A DNA stretch of 64,000 nucleotides from an uncultured Steroidobacter sp. (GTDB taxonomy: Bacteria > Pseudomonadota > Gammaproteobacteria > Steroidobacterales > Steroidobacteraceae). Below are positions 35,728-46,080 of this stretch, one piece after another. The notes under the pieces were generated by a model, which saw nothing but the letters and a program-made list of their open reading frames with translations, did not search any database and had not been told where the DNA came from. Position numbers and translations under genes: made by a program. Each line of letters begins with the position of its first letter. The stretch's first letter is position 1. The stretch spans positions 124,001 to 188,000 of the forward strand of contig CALMII010000005.1 of the NCBI GenBank assembly GCA_937864115.1, written 5' to 3'.

Positions 35728-36355
35728 ATTCCTCCGTTCTCGATTCCGCACGCTGCTCGCCGAGCATCGCACTCGCGACGCTGGCCATACGCGATTCGAT
35801 GCGCGCATCGATCTGCGACGTCTCGGAAAGGACCATGCAGCCGCCGCGGCTCATCATCGGGTCCTCGGCGATGCTCCACGCGAGATCGCCGCCCGGCGCC
35901 GCGAGGTGTTCGCGCACGACGGCGGCATCTTCCGGATGCATGTGGATGCGGATCTGGCGTACCGAGGCCGGCAGCAGCGCGACGGTCTCGCGCATCACGG
36001 CGATGATCTGGGTCGGATCGGTGCGCAGTTCGCGCCGGATCACCTGCTTGGCGATCGACATGGACAGGCGCGCGAGCTGATCGGCGACTTCAGCGTCGAG
36101 TTCGTCGAGCGGCTTCGCAAGCTTGTCGAACACGGCCGACAGGCTCGCAACCCTGGCGCGGAGCTGTTCGATGACGGGCTGCATCTCGGCCTTCGCTGCC
36201 TTGAGCCCGGCCTCACGCCCCACGGCAAACGCCTCGTCGTGCGCGCGCTTTTCGATCGCTTCGAGCTCCGCCACCGTCGGCCCGGCGCGGCGCCCTTGTA
36301 TCGCATTGCCGGACACGGTGGGCAGATCCCAGCGGGCGACTGCGGGGCCGGTCAT
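35726..36355 (-). CDS. fliH: Flagellar assembly protein FliH
   Basis: A 209-residue protein with a helical N-terminal half (EKRAHDEAFAVGREAGLKAA, a long charged helix) and the C-terminal FliI-binding domain (SIAKQVIRRELRTDPTQI; LAWSIAEDPMMSRGGCMV). FliH regulates FliI and tethers it to FliN. The start overlaps the fliG stop (ATGA). Its last codons lie at the edge of the intergenic repeat. Confidence 0.92.
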   Translation of the reverse strand: MTGPAVARWDLPTVSGNAIQGRRAGPTVAELEAIEKRAHDEAFAVGREAGLKAAKAEMQPVIEQLRARVASLSAVFDKLAKPLDELDAEVADQLARLSMSIAKQVIRRELRTDPTQIIAVMRETVALLPASVRQIRIHMHPEDAAVVREHLAAPGGDLAWSIAEDPMMSRGGCMVLSETSQIDARIESRMASVASAMLGEQRAESRTEE

Positions 36356-37371
36356 ACGAACTCATCTCCCTTGCCGCCGAACTGCACGGTGCCGGACTCC
36401 GCCATCTTGCGCACCAGCGCGATGATTTCCTTCTGTGCGGCTTCGACTTCGGACAACCGCACGGGGCCGCGCGATTCGAGATCGTCCTTAAGCATCTCGG
36501 CGGCGCGCTGCGACATGTTCTTGAAGATCTTGTCCTTCAGCGAATCCTCCGCACCCTTCAGCGCGATCAGCAGGCGCTCGCCCGGCACGGCGCGCAGCAC
36601 TTCCTGCATGCCGCGGTCATCGATCTCTTCGAGATCGTCGAACACGAACATGAGGTCCTGGATCTTGCCGCCCAGCGGCTCGTCGACCTTGCGGATGTGA
36701 TCGAGGATCGCGCCTTCCTGGCTGCTGTCGAGGAAGTTCATGATGTTCGCGGCCGTCTTGACGCCGCCGATGACGGAAGTCTTCAGCGCGCCGGTCTTGC
36801 CGGCGAACTGCTTCTCGATGACGTCGTCGAGTTCGTGCAGCGCGCTCGGCTGGATGCCGTCGAGCGTCGCGATGCGCATGATCACGTCGGCGCGCAGCCA
36901 CTCGGGAAACTGCGCCAGCACGTCGGCGGACTGGTCGGGATCGAGATACGCCAGCACGATGGAAATGATCTGCGGATGCTCCTGGCGGATCAGCTCCGAC
37001 ACGGCGCGCGCGTCCATCCACTTGAGCGCTTCGAGACCCTTGCTGGAACGGCCGAACAGGATGCGGTCGATCACGCCCGCGGCCTTGTCCTCGCCCAGCG
37101 CGCCGATCAGCACCTTGCGCAGGTACTCATCGACGCCGACGCCGAGCGAGGTCTGGCTTTCGACCGTCGTCGTGAATTCCTGCAGGACATTGCTGACTTC
37201 CTTGCGCGAGATGTTCTGCAGCTGCGTCATGGCGGCGCCGATGCGCTGCACGTCCTTGGCGCCCATGTGCTTCATCACTTCGGCGGCTTCCTGCTCGCCG
37301 AGCGTCAGCAGAAGAATGGCCGCGCGTTCGGTGCCGCTGCGCTGCGCTGCTTTTTCCTGGCCGTTACTCAC
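36352..37371 (-). CDS. fliG: Flagellar motor switch protein FliG
   Basis: A 339-residue protein. The N-terminal domain binds FliF (AAILLLTLGEQEAAEVMKHM), the middle domain carries the RQEHPQIISIVLAYL motif, and the C-terminal domain has the charged torque helix (DLEEIDDRGMQEVLRAV and LKDDLESRGPVRLSEVE). It starts 8 bases inside the end of fliF. Confidence 0.95.
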   Translation of the reverse strand: MSNGQEKAAQRSGTERAAILLLTLGEQEAAEVMKHMGAKDVQRIGAAMTQLQNISRKEVSNVLQEFTTTVESQTSLGVGVDEYLRKVLIGALGEDKAAGVIDRILFGRSSKGLEALKWMDARAVSELIRQEHPQIISIVLAYLDPDQSADVLAQFPEWLRADVIMRIATLDGIQPSALHELDDVIEKQFAGKTGALKTSVIGGVKTAANIMNFLDSSQEGAILDHIRKVDEPLGGKIQDLMFVFDDLEEIDDRGMQEVLRAVPGERLLIALKGAEDSLKDKIFKNMSQRAAEMLKDDLESRGPVRLSEVEAAQKEIIALVRKMAESGTVQFGGKGDEFV

Positions 37372-39007
37372 CGGTGTTCACCCACGTCTTGACGACCTGC
37401 GCGACCCGGCCCGGATCCTGCGCCACCATGCCGCGCGCCTGCGCGATCTGGCCTTCGTAGTCTATCGCCGGCGTGGCGCCGGTTTCAGCGGCCATCTGCG
37501 GCGCCGTGCCATCGGGCAGCGCGGGCGGCGCATAGACAGGCTTCGGCGGCGCAGGCAGCAGGCCGCGGATCAGCGGCCGCAGCACCACGAACACCAGCGC
37601 CAGCAGCACGATCAGCGCCGCGACGAGCTTGGCGATGTCGCGCAGCAGCGGCCGTTCCCACAGCGGAATCGTCTCCGGCTGGATGTCCTCGACGACGGTT
37701 TCGCCCTTGAACGAGGCGTTGACGACATTGACGCTGTCGCCGCGCGCTTCGCTGTAACCCACCGCGTCCTTCACCAGGCGCGTGATGTTCTCGATCTGTT
37801 CCGGCAGCAGCGCCGTCTCCGTCACCTTGCCTTCGGCATCGGTGCTGCGCAGGTTGTCGATGAGCACCGCCACGGTGATGCGCTTCAGACGACCGGCCGG
37901 CTGCCTGGTGTAGGCCACCGTGCGATCGATCTCGTAGTTGCGTGTCGCCTGCTTCGAAGTGTTGTCCGGCGGCGCCACCGTCGGCTGCTGCCCCGCAGCC
38001 GGCGTTGCGGCGGCATTCGGCGTCGCTGCGTTCGCGGCGGCTCCCGGCGGCAGCGCCACGCCCGGCGTCGGCGGCTGATTCGTGAGCGCGCCCGGCACGC
38101 CCTGCGGACCGGCGCCGTTGCGGCTGGTTTCTTCGGCGGTCTGTTCGCTGCGAATGATCTGGCTCTCGGGCCGGTACTGTTCGCGCGCTTCTTCCGTCGT
38201 GCTCATCTCGACGTCGGCCACGACCTGGGCGCGCACGCGTCCCGCACCGACCAGCGGCGCGAGCAGTTCTTCGATGCGATGCGTGTAGCGTTCTTCCATG
38301 TCGCGCGCGATTTCGAGCTGCTTGCTGCGCACGGCGAACTCGTCCTCGGCCTTCTCCGGCGAGGACAGCAGCCGGCCCTGCTGATCGACCACGGTCACCT
38401 GGCTCGATTCCAGCTCCGGAATGCTGGACGCGACGAGATTGACGATCGCCGTCACCTGCTCCTGCTCCAGCCGGCGACCCGGCTTCAGCTGCAGCATCAC
38501 CGACGCCGACGACGGGCGCCGGTCGCGCACGAACGCCGACTGACGCGGCAGCGCCAGATGCACGCGCGCCGCGGCGACGGGCTGCAGGTTGGAGATCGTG
38601 CGGGCGAGTTCGGTTTCGAGCGCGTGCTGGTAGCGCGCGCCTTCCATGAACTGGCTGACGCCGAATCCCGGATCCTTCGACATCACCGAGAATCCGCCGT
38701 CGCCTTCCGGCAGACCCTGGCCCGCGAGCTTCAGCCGTGCGTCGTGCACGCGATCCGCGGGCACCGTGATCTCGCCGTTGTTGTCGAGCTTGTAGGGAAT
38801 GCCGCTGGTCTGCAGCGCCTGCACGATCTGCGCCGAATCCTGCTGACCGAGATTGCCGTAGAGCAGCGCGTACGTCGGCTCCTTCGACCACAGCACGATG
38901 CCGACGCCGGCCGCGACCGCGGCCGCGATGCCGATGAGGATCAGCAACGGCTTGAGCTGCGGCGGAATGAGCGTGGGCCGCGGCAAGGCGAGGGCTTCGG
39001 CGCTCAT
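37364..39007 (-). CDS. fliF: Flagellar MS-ring protein FliF
   Basis: A 547-residue protein with two membrane helices (about 20-42, LLILIGIAAAVAAGVGIVLW; and about 445-465, IAKLVAALIVLLALVFVVL). The ring-building domains lie between: EPTYALLYGNLGQQDSAQIV, then the YQHALETELARTISNLQPV region. A Pro/Ala-rich loop is present (QPPTPGVALPPGAAANAATP). The C-terminus binds FliG. AGGGAGC precedes the start. Confidence 0.95.
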   Translation of the reverse strand: MSAEALALPRPTLIPPQLKPLLILIGIAAAVAAGVGIVLWSKEPTYALLYGNLGQQDSAQIVQALQTSGIPYKLDNNGEITVPADRVHDARLKLAGQGLPEGDGGFSVMSKDPGFGVSQFMEGARYQHALETELARTISNLQPVAAARVHLALPRQSAFVRDRRPSSASVMLQLKPGRRLEQEQVTAIVNLVASSIPELESSQVTVVDQQGRLLSSPEKAEDEFAVRSKQLEIARDMEERYTHRIEELLAPLVGAGRVRAQVVADVEMSTTEEAREQYRPESQIIRSEQTAEETSRNGAGPQGVPGALTNQPPTPGVALPPGAAANAATPNAAATPAAGQQPTVAPPDNTSKQATRNYEIDRTVAYTRQPAGRLKRITVAVLIDNLRSTDAEGKVTETALLPEQIENITRLVKDAVGYSEARGDSVNVVNASFKGETVVEDIQPETIPLWERPLLRDIAKLVAALIVLLALVFVVLRPLIRGLLPAPPKPVYAPPALPDGTAPQMAAETGATPAIDYEGQIAQARGMVAQDPGRVAQVVKTWVNTGE

Positions 39008-39044
39008 GCTTCGCTCCCTGCCGGAGCGAAGCAGCTACGGGCAA

Positions 39045-39172
39045 TGAGCAAGTAGCTGTGAGCCAGAACGTCGCACCTTGCGCCTTTACCGCCGATCACA
39101 GGGTATTTCCTCTCGATATTCATAGATTGCGTCAGTGCCTTCCGGCTCGCAGCTCGCAGCTCATCGCTACTC
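39045..39172. repeat. 7-base-period inverted repeat between fliE and fliF
   Basis: GAGCAAGTAGCTGTGAGCCA from about 39046 pairs with GGCTCGCA GCTCGCA GCTCATC and GCTACT near 39140-39172. The 7-base unit (GCTCGCA) differs from the GGCGACA families but the layout is the same; the end is 8 bases from the fliE stop. Confidence 0.78.
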
Positions 39173-39179
39173 GCCCCGC

Positions 39180-39529
39180 TCAGATCGGCATGTTCATGAT
39201 TTCCTGATACGCACTCACAAACCGGTTGCGCACCTCGGTGAGCGCGCGGAACGACACGCTGGCCTTCTGCATTTCGAGCATCACCTGCGGCAGTTCGATG
39301 CCCGGCACGCCGCGTTCGAACTGCGTCGAAAGCGACGAGGCCTTCTGCTGCGCCTGGTTGACCTGTTCGATGCCCTGCTTCAGCACGTTGGCGAAGGAAC
39401 CGGGCGCAGCAGCATCCGGACGCACGCCGGCAACGGCCTGCGGCGCCTCCTGCATCTGACCGCCGACACCGCGCACCTGCGACTGCATCGCGCGGATCTG
39501 CGACAGCACGGCATCGATCTGCAACGAAC

Positions 39530-39533
<4 letters not shown>
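39180..39533 (-). CDS. fliE: Flagellar hook-basal body protein FliE
   Basis: A 117-residue protein typical of FliE, the adaptor between the MS ring and rod. The conserved [20 protein letters not shown] and the end [20 protein letters not shown] with [12 protein letters not shown] are present. The start overlaps the stop of the FleR-like gene (ATGA). Confidence 0.95.
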
Positions 39534-40651
<1,118 letters not shown>

Positions 40652-40665
40652 CACGGCACGGAAGG

Positions 40666-40681
40666 AGCAAGTTCTGTTCCA
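40666..40681 (-). promoter_or_regulatory. Sigma-54-type site upstream of the FleR-like gene
   Basis: Minus strand TGGAAC-AGAAC-TTGCT: the -24 GG and -12 GC are present with one mismatch to TGGCAC. The predicted transcript start is only about 5 bases from the assigned ATG, so either the start codon is further in or the leader is very short. Confidence 0.55.
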
Positions 40682-40790
40682 GTGCCCCGCCCGGGCTCAT
40701 TTGCGATTCGATCCTGCGGACTCCATCACAGGTGGCAGGGTCCTGCCGTGTGATCCGTGTCCGCTGCGGCAACCGCTGGCCGCTGCCGCG

Positions 40791-42317
40791 TCAAACTTCT
40801 GTCGCCGCGGCCTCGTTGAGCATTTCGAACTTGCGCAGCTTTTCCACCAGCGTGGTACGACGCAGCTTGAGCAGACGCGCCGCATGCGCGACGGTGCCGC
40901 CGGCACGGCTCAGCGCCTGGCGGATCAGCGAACGCTCGATCTCGAACAGGTGATCGCGCAGGTCGAGCCCGCCCGCGGGCAGTTCGGCCAGCATCTCGTG
41001 GCTGGTCACTTCGGTGAGCATGTCGAGTGCCGCACGGTCGTCGATGGCGAATTCGTCGAGCACCGCGCTCTCCTCTTCTTCGGGCAGCGTCGCCACCTGC
41101 AGGGCCTCTTCGTCTTCGCGGCTCAGCAGGTCCTCGACCACGCCGGCCGGCCGGTACTTCGGCGGCAGGTCGGCAATGTCGACCTTGCGATTGGGACACA
41201 GGATCGACAGGCGCTCGATCAGGTTGCCGAGTTCGCGGACGTTGCCGGGCCAGGGATGCCGGTTCAGCGCTTCCATCGCGCGCCCCGTCAGTTCGATACG
41301 GCTGCGGCCTTCGGTGACGTTGCGGTTCGAGAAATCGCGGATCAGGAGCGGCAGATCCTCGATGCGCTCGCGCAGCGCCGGCATTTCGATGGGGAAGACG
41401 TTGAGGCGATAGAACAGGTCTTCGCGGAAATTGCCGCGGGCGATGGAATCTTCGAGATTGCGATGCGTCGCCGCGATGATGCGGACGTTGCAGCGGATCG
41501 GCGCGTGATTGCCGACGCGTTCGAAAATGCGTTCCTGCAGGACGCGCAGCAGCTTGACCTGCATCGGCAGACTCATGTCGCCGATCTCGTCCAGGAACAG
41601 CGTGCCGCCTTCGGCGATCTCGAAGCGGCCCTTGCGCGCGGCGATGGCGCCGGTGAACGAGCCCTTCTCGTGGCCGAACAGTTCGCTCTCCAGCAGCTCC
41701 GCCGGAATCGCGCCGCAGTTGATGGCGACGAACGGGCGCTGGCGCCGCGGGCTGGCATCGTGAATGGCGCGCGCCGCCAGTTCCTTGCCGGTGCCGGACT
41801 CGCCGAGGATCAGGACGCTGGAATCGTGCGCCGCCACCTGCCGGATCAGGCGACCGACGTCGCAGATCGCGGGCGAGTTGCCGGTCGGCATGACGACGTC
41901 GCCGGCTTCTTCGAGCGCGGCCTGCGAGGGCACGTGCAGCGCCTTCGCCAGTGCCTGGTGCCGGAACGGAAACGGCAGGCGGATGACGCGCGAGTGCCCG
42001 ACGGCCGCAGCGGGCTGCTCCGCCGCCTCCGCCGAACCGTAAGCGACGACCGGGACGTCACCCAGCTGTTCGCGCAGCGCGGCGCCGAGTTCGCGCCAGT
42101 CCAGGGAATCCCCTACATCGCCCACCAGCAATGCCGGCGGCGAGGTGGGCGACTGGATCACCGCGCGCATCAGCGCCGAGTGATCGATGAGCAGCGGTTC
42201 GAGTTCCAGAATCTTCAGTACGGCAGCGACCTGCCCGGCCCGCTCGACGTCGCAGTCGTAGACGACCGCACGCTGCAGCGTTGTCATTCGCGTTCTTGCC
42301 GATTCAATCGAATTCAT
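40791..42317 (-). CDS. fleQ: Flagellar master regulator FleQ
   Basis: A 508-residue sigma-54 activator. An N-terminal FleQ-type atypical receiver (about 10-125, lacking a clear phospho-Asp pocket) precedes the AAA+ domain: Walker [16 protein letters not shown], contact loop GSFTGA rather than GAFTGA, Walker [13 protein letters not shown], and [12 protein letters not shown]. The C-terminus has the [23 protein letters not shown]. FleQ starts the sigma-54 flagellar genes and, in pseudomonads, binds c-di-GMP and is held by FlhG. GGGGAAG precedes the ATG. Confidence 0.88.
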   Translation of the reverse strand: MNSIESARTRMTTLQRAVVYDCDVERAGQVAAVLKILELEPLLIDHSALMRAVIQSPTSPPALLVGDVGDSLDWRELGAALREQLGDVPVVAYGSAEAAEQPAAAVGHSRVIRLPFPFRHQALAKALHVPSQAALEEAGDVVMPTGNSPAICDVGRLIRQVAAHDSSVLILGESGTGKELAARAIHDASPRRQRPFVAINCGAIPAELLESELFGHEKGSFTGAIAARKGRFEIAEGGTLFLDEIGDMSLPMQVKLLRVLQERIFERVGNHAPIRCNVRIIAATHRNLEDSIARGNFREDLFYRLNVFPIEMPALRERIEDLPLLIRDFSNRNVTEGRSRIELTGRAMEALNRHPWPGNVRELGNLIERLSILCPNRKVDIADLPPKYRPAGVVEDLLSREDEEALQVATLPEEEESAVLDEFAIDDRAALDMLTEVTSHEMLAELPAGGLDLRDHLFEIERSLIRQALSRAGGTVAHAARLLKLRRTTLVEKLRKFEMLNEAAATEV

Positions 42318-42767
42318 CTTCTTCCCCAGCGGTGCGCAGAATCTTCAGTGATTCCCTGAACCGCACGGCGCTCATCGTCATCGCGATGCGCGCGACATCA
42401 TGCGGCTCGCGATCGATTCTGCTGTGGTGTCGCTGATGTCATATCAGGGGATCCCTGAACAACGGCTTCGCGTGAACTGCTGCCAATTTTTTGGCGCACG
42501 TGTAGGGGAAGCACTTAGTCGCGAGTGCGTGTTAGTGACGACATCGCGTGCAATGCATCACGTTCTGCTGCGAAAAAAATTTCGGCGAGGAAGGCGCGTG
42601 CGCAAATTCTTCCTGTAGGTCAGGCTTCAGCCTGACTCCTCAGAGGCCGGCTGAAGCCGGCCCCACAGTTAAGAGGCGCAAATTCTTCCTGTAGGTCAGG
42701 CTTTAGCCTGACTCCGAAAAGAGGCCGGCTGAAGCCGGCCCCACAGTGAAGAAGAAGAGATCGACGA
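42318..42767. other. 450-base gap between fleQ and the PilZ-like gene
   Basis: The part next to the PilZ-like gene holds two adjacent GCTTCAGCC palindromes (42613-42668 and 42689-42746). The remaining 290 bases upstream of fleQ are more AT-rich (runs such as GAAAAAAATTTC) and should contain the fleQ promoter, but I cannot name a convincing -35/-10 pair. No gene is seen. Confidence 0.6.
42613..42746. repeat. Two tandem GCTTCAGCC bipartite palindromes
   Basis: Each copy: CTGTAGGTCAGGCTTCAGCC (second copy has CTTTAGCC) and GGCCGGCTGAAGCCGGCCCC with ACAG. They are about 20 bases apart and lie 22 bases after the PilZ-like gene stop. Confidence 0.85.
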
Positions 42768-43334
42768 CTACGGTTTCTTCGGCTGCCTCACACCCGCCAC
42801 CTGGCGCCGATGCTTCCGGAACGCGAGTTTCTCCAGCAGGTCGGCGATGTGCTCGCCCGGAGGAATGAAGCGCGCCTTGATTCGGCCATCCGGCGCGATC
42901 GAGGCGATCCGGCCCACCAGTCGCAGCGGCTCGGCGATGCAATCGCGCAGATAGATCTCGAGCACGCCCTGATTGCCGAGCGGGGGATACGGCGCACCCG
43001 CATGCCACACGGCGCCGAGTGCATTGAAACGGATCGATGCCGGTCGCGGTCGCGGCTGGCTGGAAACCAGCAGCTTGCCGACCATGTCGAGCAGCAGATT
43101 GACCTTCAGGTCGAGGCGCGCAATGTCGGCGGCATGTTGCGAGTCGTCCGGCTTTTCGAGCTGGCCGTGCTCTTCGAGCGCGGCGAGCGCCTGCAGGGAA
43201 CGCAGGTTGCGATCCGCGAAGCTGCCGACGACGGCGGGATCGAACGGTTCCGGCAACGGACGCCATTCGAGCGGCACGACATCCTCGTAAGCCAGCTCTT
43301 CATAGAGAACGATGGTGTCGAGTCCTTCGTACAT
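42768..43334 (-). CDS. PilZ-like domain protein of the filament operon
   Basis: A 188-residue protein. Residues about 10-100 are acidic and helical, with a possible heptad-type segment (HAADIARLDLKVNLLLDMVG). Residues about 105-180 look like a PilZ-type beta barrel (SIRFNALGAVWHAG; GQGVLEIYLRD-type strand; RLVGRIASIAPDGRIKARFI) but the usual RxxxR and D/NxSxxG motifs are not evident. This resembles the atypical, oligomerising PilZ proteins of Xanthomonas. It lies 16 bases after the fliT-like gene. c-di-GMP binding cannot be assumed. Confidence 0.65.
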   Translation of the reverse strand: MYEGLDTIVLYEELAYEDVVPLEWRPLPEPFDPAVVGSFADRNLRSLQALAALEEHGQLEKPDDSQHAADIARLDLKVNLLLDMVGKLLVSSQPRPRPASIRFNALGAVWHAGAPYPPLGNQGVLEIYLRDCIAEPLRLVGRIASIAPDGRIKARFIPPGEHIADLLEKLAFRKHRRQVAGVRQPKKP

Positions 43335-43350
43335 CGTCAGGCCCTGCCCT

Positions 43351-43662
43351 TCAACGACTGTGTCGGATCATCTCGAGCGTCGCGTCGACCGTGTGGACGC
43401 CCTGCTCCGGCCCTGCGGCGAGCGCAGCCTCCGGCGAGTCCACGGCGGCGATCTTCGCGACCGCGGCGTCCGATTCGGCCATCGCCTGGCGCAAGGCCAG
43501 CAGCCACTGCTGGTCCGACGGCGACGCGCTGGCATTGAGACGATCGAGCAGCACGCGGCGCTCTTCGACCGTCTTCGGCACATCCTGCCACTGACCGTGC
43601 ATGGCCTGCCGCACGAGCTTGTGCGTGACGGCCATGACGCTGTCGGCGATGGCGGAGGTCAT
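43351..43662 (-). CDS. Small FliT-like protein after fliS
   Basis: A 103-residue, mainly helical protein overlapping the fliS stop (ATGA). Its position (fliD-fliS-x), size and helices (EERRVLLDRLNA; QQWLLALRQAMAESDAAVAK) fit FliT, the chaperone for the cap protein FliD, but sequence identity in this family is low and the call is based mainly on context. Confidence 0.6.
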   Translation of the reverse strand: MTSAIADSVMAVTHKLVRQAMHGQWQDVPKTVEERRVLLDRLNASASPSDQQWLLALRQAMAESDAAVAKIAAVDSPEAALAAGPEQGVHTVDATLEMIRHSR

Positions 43663-44069
43663 CGCGTCACCTGCCGGGCGTCGACAGGAATGGCGACCCA
43701 GGCGCTGCGCAGTTCGTTCAGCAGACCGCTGACTTCATCCAGCAGTTCTGCTTGGTTGTTGGCCAGGGCGGTCAGCAGCCGGCGGCTCATGTAATCGTAC
43801 AAGTCGCCGAGATTGGCAGCGATCTGTCCGCCGGAAGTCATGTCGAGACTGCCGTGCAATTCGGCGACGATCGAGATCGTGCGGTTCAGCAAGCGGGCCT
43901 TTTCGGCGGTCTCGCCGCGCTGCATGCAGCCGCGGGCGGTCGCAATGCGTTCGAGCGCTCCGTCCATCAGCATCACGATGAGCCCATGCGGATCGGACGC
44001 AGCGACGCCACCATGAGCGGCAGCGCTCTGGTATGCAGCCAAGTTCGATGTACGCGCATAGCCTGACAT
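43659..44069 (-). CDS. fliS: Flagellin export chaperone FliS
   Basis: A 136-residue four-helix protein. Typical FliS features: an N-terminal YxxxNLAAYQSAA-type segment, SDPHGLIVMLMDGALERI, and the C-terminal DYMSRRLLTALANNQAELLD. FliS keeps flagellin unpolymerised in the cytosol before export. Confidence 0.93.
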   Translation of the reverse strand: MSGYARTSNLAAYQSAAAHGGVAASDPHGLIVMLMDGALERIATARGCMQRGETAEKARLLNRTISIVAELHGSLDMTSGGQIAANLGDLYDYMSRRLLTALANNQAELLDEVSGLLNELRSAWVAIPVDARQVTR

Positions 44070-44166
44070 GTAACTGCTCCGAATCCTTCTACGAAGGATA
44101 ACGGCGGCTTGCAGGGAGACTTGAGCAACTCCGCCGCCCAGATCCGTCTTCGCGCCCCTGAAATCT

Positions 44167-45549
44167 CTACTTCTTGTTGAGATTCTGCAGCGACTCGATC
44201 TGCTGCGACATGTAGCTCGACGTCACCTGCATCTGCGACAGCATCGTGTCGAGACGCGTGAACTGCATGATGTAGACCTGCAGCTTTGCTTCCATTCGCG
44301 CATCGAGATCGTCCTTGCGCTTCACGATACTTTCCTGCTGTTTCGTCAGCGCCTTGCTGCGCGTATCCAGACCACCACCCGACTGCAGTCGCGCGTCCGC
44401 CTTGCTGTACAGGTTGGCGGCAATGCCCGATTCCGAACCAAACAGCTTGCCGACCGCATCGAAGTTGTCGGTGAGGGCCTTCTGCAGCTTCGTGCTGTCG
44501 ATGGCAAGCGTGCCATCGCGCTGTGTGGTGATGCCGATCGCCGCCAGCGTCTGGAACCCGCTTGCCTGGCCATCGACGGGCTGAGCCAGTGCCCGGCGCA
44601 GCTCGCTCTCGATGGACGAGAGCAGTGAGTCGCCGATCATGGGACCGGCAACGTTGGTTCCGGGGCTGTAGCTGCGCAGCTTCGCCATCTGGGTTGCCAG
44701 CGCATTGTAGGCACTGACGAATCCTTCGATCTTCTTGGTCGCCGCCGCAGAGTCATAGCCGATCGTCAGCGAAACGGTCTCATCCTCCGCGGTCGTCTTG
44801 AGCAGCGTCAGGGTCACCCCGTCGACGACGCCGTCGATGACGTTCGAACCGCTGCGGCTCTCGGCACCCGCGATGTTCACGATGGCGTCCTGCGCCGCTG
44901 CGATCACCGTGTAGTTCGACGTATCGTCAGCGCTGAATGCAACCGCCGAGAGGCCGCCATCGCCGCCCGTCTGCGCGACGGCGAGGTTATTGGCTTCGCC
45001 GGTCCTGGACGAAGACAACACGAGGCGCGCGCCATCGGTGCCCTGCACGATCGTCGCCCGCACACCCACGTTATCCGACGAGCCGTTGATGGCGTCGCGG
45101 ATACCGGCCAGCGTCGAATTCTCGCTGGTGATTTCCACAGAGAAACTGGAACTGCCGAGCGACAGCGTCAAGGTACCTGTTCCCACGGTGCTGCCGCTGC
45201 CGCCGGCGAACGGATTGGAGGAAATCTGATGGGCTTTGGCGAGCTGCTGGACCGATACCTCGTAGGTGCCCGGCACGGAAGCGGACCCTGCCGAGACGGT
45301 GAAAACCTCCTTGTTGCCGCTGACTGCCGAGCGGGTGCTGAAGGCATCCACGGTCTTGAGCGACGTCAGCGCCGAGCGGAACGTGGACATGGAGCCCATC
45401 AACTGGCCAAGCGCGGAGATCTGCGTCGTGACGCGCGCGCTCTGGCGGGCGATCTGCTGATCCGCGGTGGCTCGGTCGGCCGCGACGAGCTGCGACGCGA
45501 GGGACCGAACGTCGATCTGCGATCCGCCGACTGCCGTTGATGTTGCCAC
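44167..45549 (-). CDS. fliD: Flagellar filament cap protein FliD
   Basis: A 460-residue protein. The N-terminal coiled-coil part has IDVRSLASQLVAADRATADQ and SALGQLMGSMSTFRSAL; the middle domains carry the NPFAGGSGSTVGTGTLTLSL-like beta-rich segments; the C-terminal coiled coil ends MLSQMQVTSSYMSQQIESLQ. FliD caps the filament and folds incoming flagellin. Confidence 0.93.
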   Translation of the reverse strand: MATSTAVGGSQIDVRSLASQLVAADRATADQQIARQSARVTTQISALGQLMGSMSTFRSALTSLKTVDAFSTRSAVSGNKEVFTVSAGSASVPGTYEVSVQQLAKAHQISSNPFAGGSGSTVGTGTLTLSLGSSSFSVEITSENSTLAGIRDAINGSSDNVGVRATIVQGTDGARLVLSSSRTGEANNLAVAQTGGDGGLSAVAFSADDTSNYTVIAAAQDAIVNIAGAESRSGSNVIDGVVDGVTLTLLKTTAEDETVSLTIGYDSAAATKKIEGFVSAYNALATQMAKLRSYSPGTNVAGPMIGDSLLSSIESELRRALAQPVDGQASGFQTLAAIGITTQRDGTLAIDSTKLQKALTDNFDAVGKLFGSESGIAANLYSKADARLQSGGGLDTRSKALTKQQESIVKRKDDLDARMEAKLQVYIMQFTRLDTMLSQMQVTSSYMSQQIESLQNLNKK

Positions 45550-45579
45550 TAGCCTTCTCCAGTCATGGTCGCGCTGCCG

Positions 45580-45945
45580 TTACACCGTCAGGTCGAGCAA
45601 GGACATCGACCTGGCGTCGAAGCGCCGCGCGAGTTGCAGCACCTCTTCATTGGGAATCTGCCGGATGACGGTGCCGGTCGCGGTTTCGCGTACCGTCACC
45701 ACTGTCACGCCGGATTCGTCGTCGACGCGAAATTCGACTTCGCGACCGACGCTCTTCAAATACGAATCGATCTGCCGGGCCGCTGCACGCACCGCTGCGT
45801 TCAGTTCCTCGGCAGACGGCTGCTGCGCCGGCTTTTCGACGGTCGCGGCCATCCGAACATCCGTAGCAACTTTCGCGCCAAGGGGGCTGGAATTGCTTGC
45901 GACTTTCGTAGCGACGACTGCCGTGGCCGTTTCCATTGCCTTCAT
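45580..45945 (-). CDS. flaG: FlaG-family protein
   Basis: A 121-residue protein between fliC and fliD. The C-terminal half is the FlaG domain: IDSYLKSVGREVEFRVDDES, then TVVTVRETATGTVIRQIPNE. The N-terminus is Ala-rich. FlaG proteins affect filament length in pseudomonads and vibrios. It is preceded by the fliC terminator. Confidence 0.88.
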   Translation of the reverse strand: MKAMETATAVVATKVASNSSPLGAKVATDVRMAATVEKPAQQPSAEELNAAVRAAARQIDSYLKSVGREVEFRVDDESGVTVVTVRETATGTVIRQIPNEEVLQLARRFDARSMSLLDLTV

Positions 45946-45971
45946 GACTGCACCTCCTCCGCCTGCGAAGA

Positions 45972-46028
45972 GGGAAAACAGAAAAGGCAGCGGGCAGTGA
46001 GAGACTTGCGTCCCTCACCGCCCGCTGC
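45972..46028 (-). terminator. Rho-independent terminator of fliC
   Basis: On the minus strand GCAGCGGGCGGTGAG pairs with CTCACTGCCCGCTGC (45987-46028), followed by CTTTTCTGTTTT. It is about 50 bases after the fliC stop. Confidence 0.85.
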
Positions 46029-46080
46029 AGACCGGTTCGCCCGAAGGCGTTGGGTCATGGCCGTCTCACCTCACCGTGGA

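Noticed and set aside
42318..42612. A sigma-70 or sigma-54 promoter for fleQ
   Set aside because: Candidate boxes had wrong spacing; none was good enough to report.
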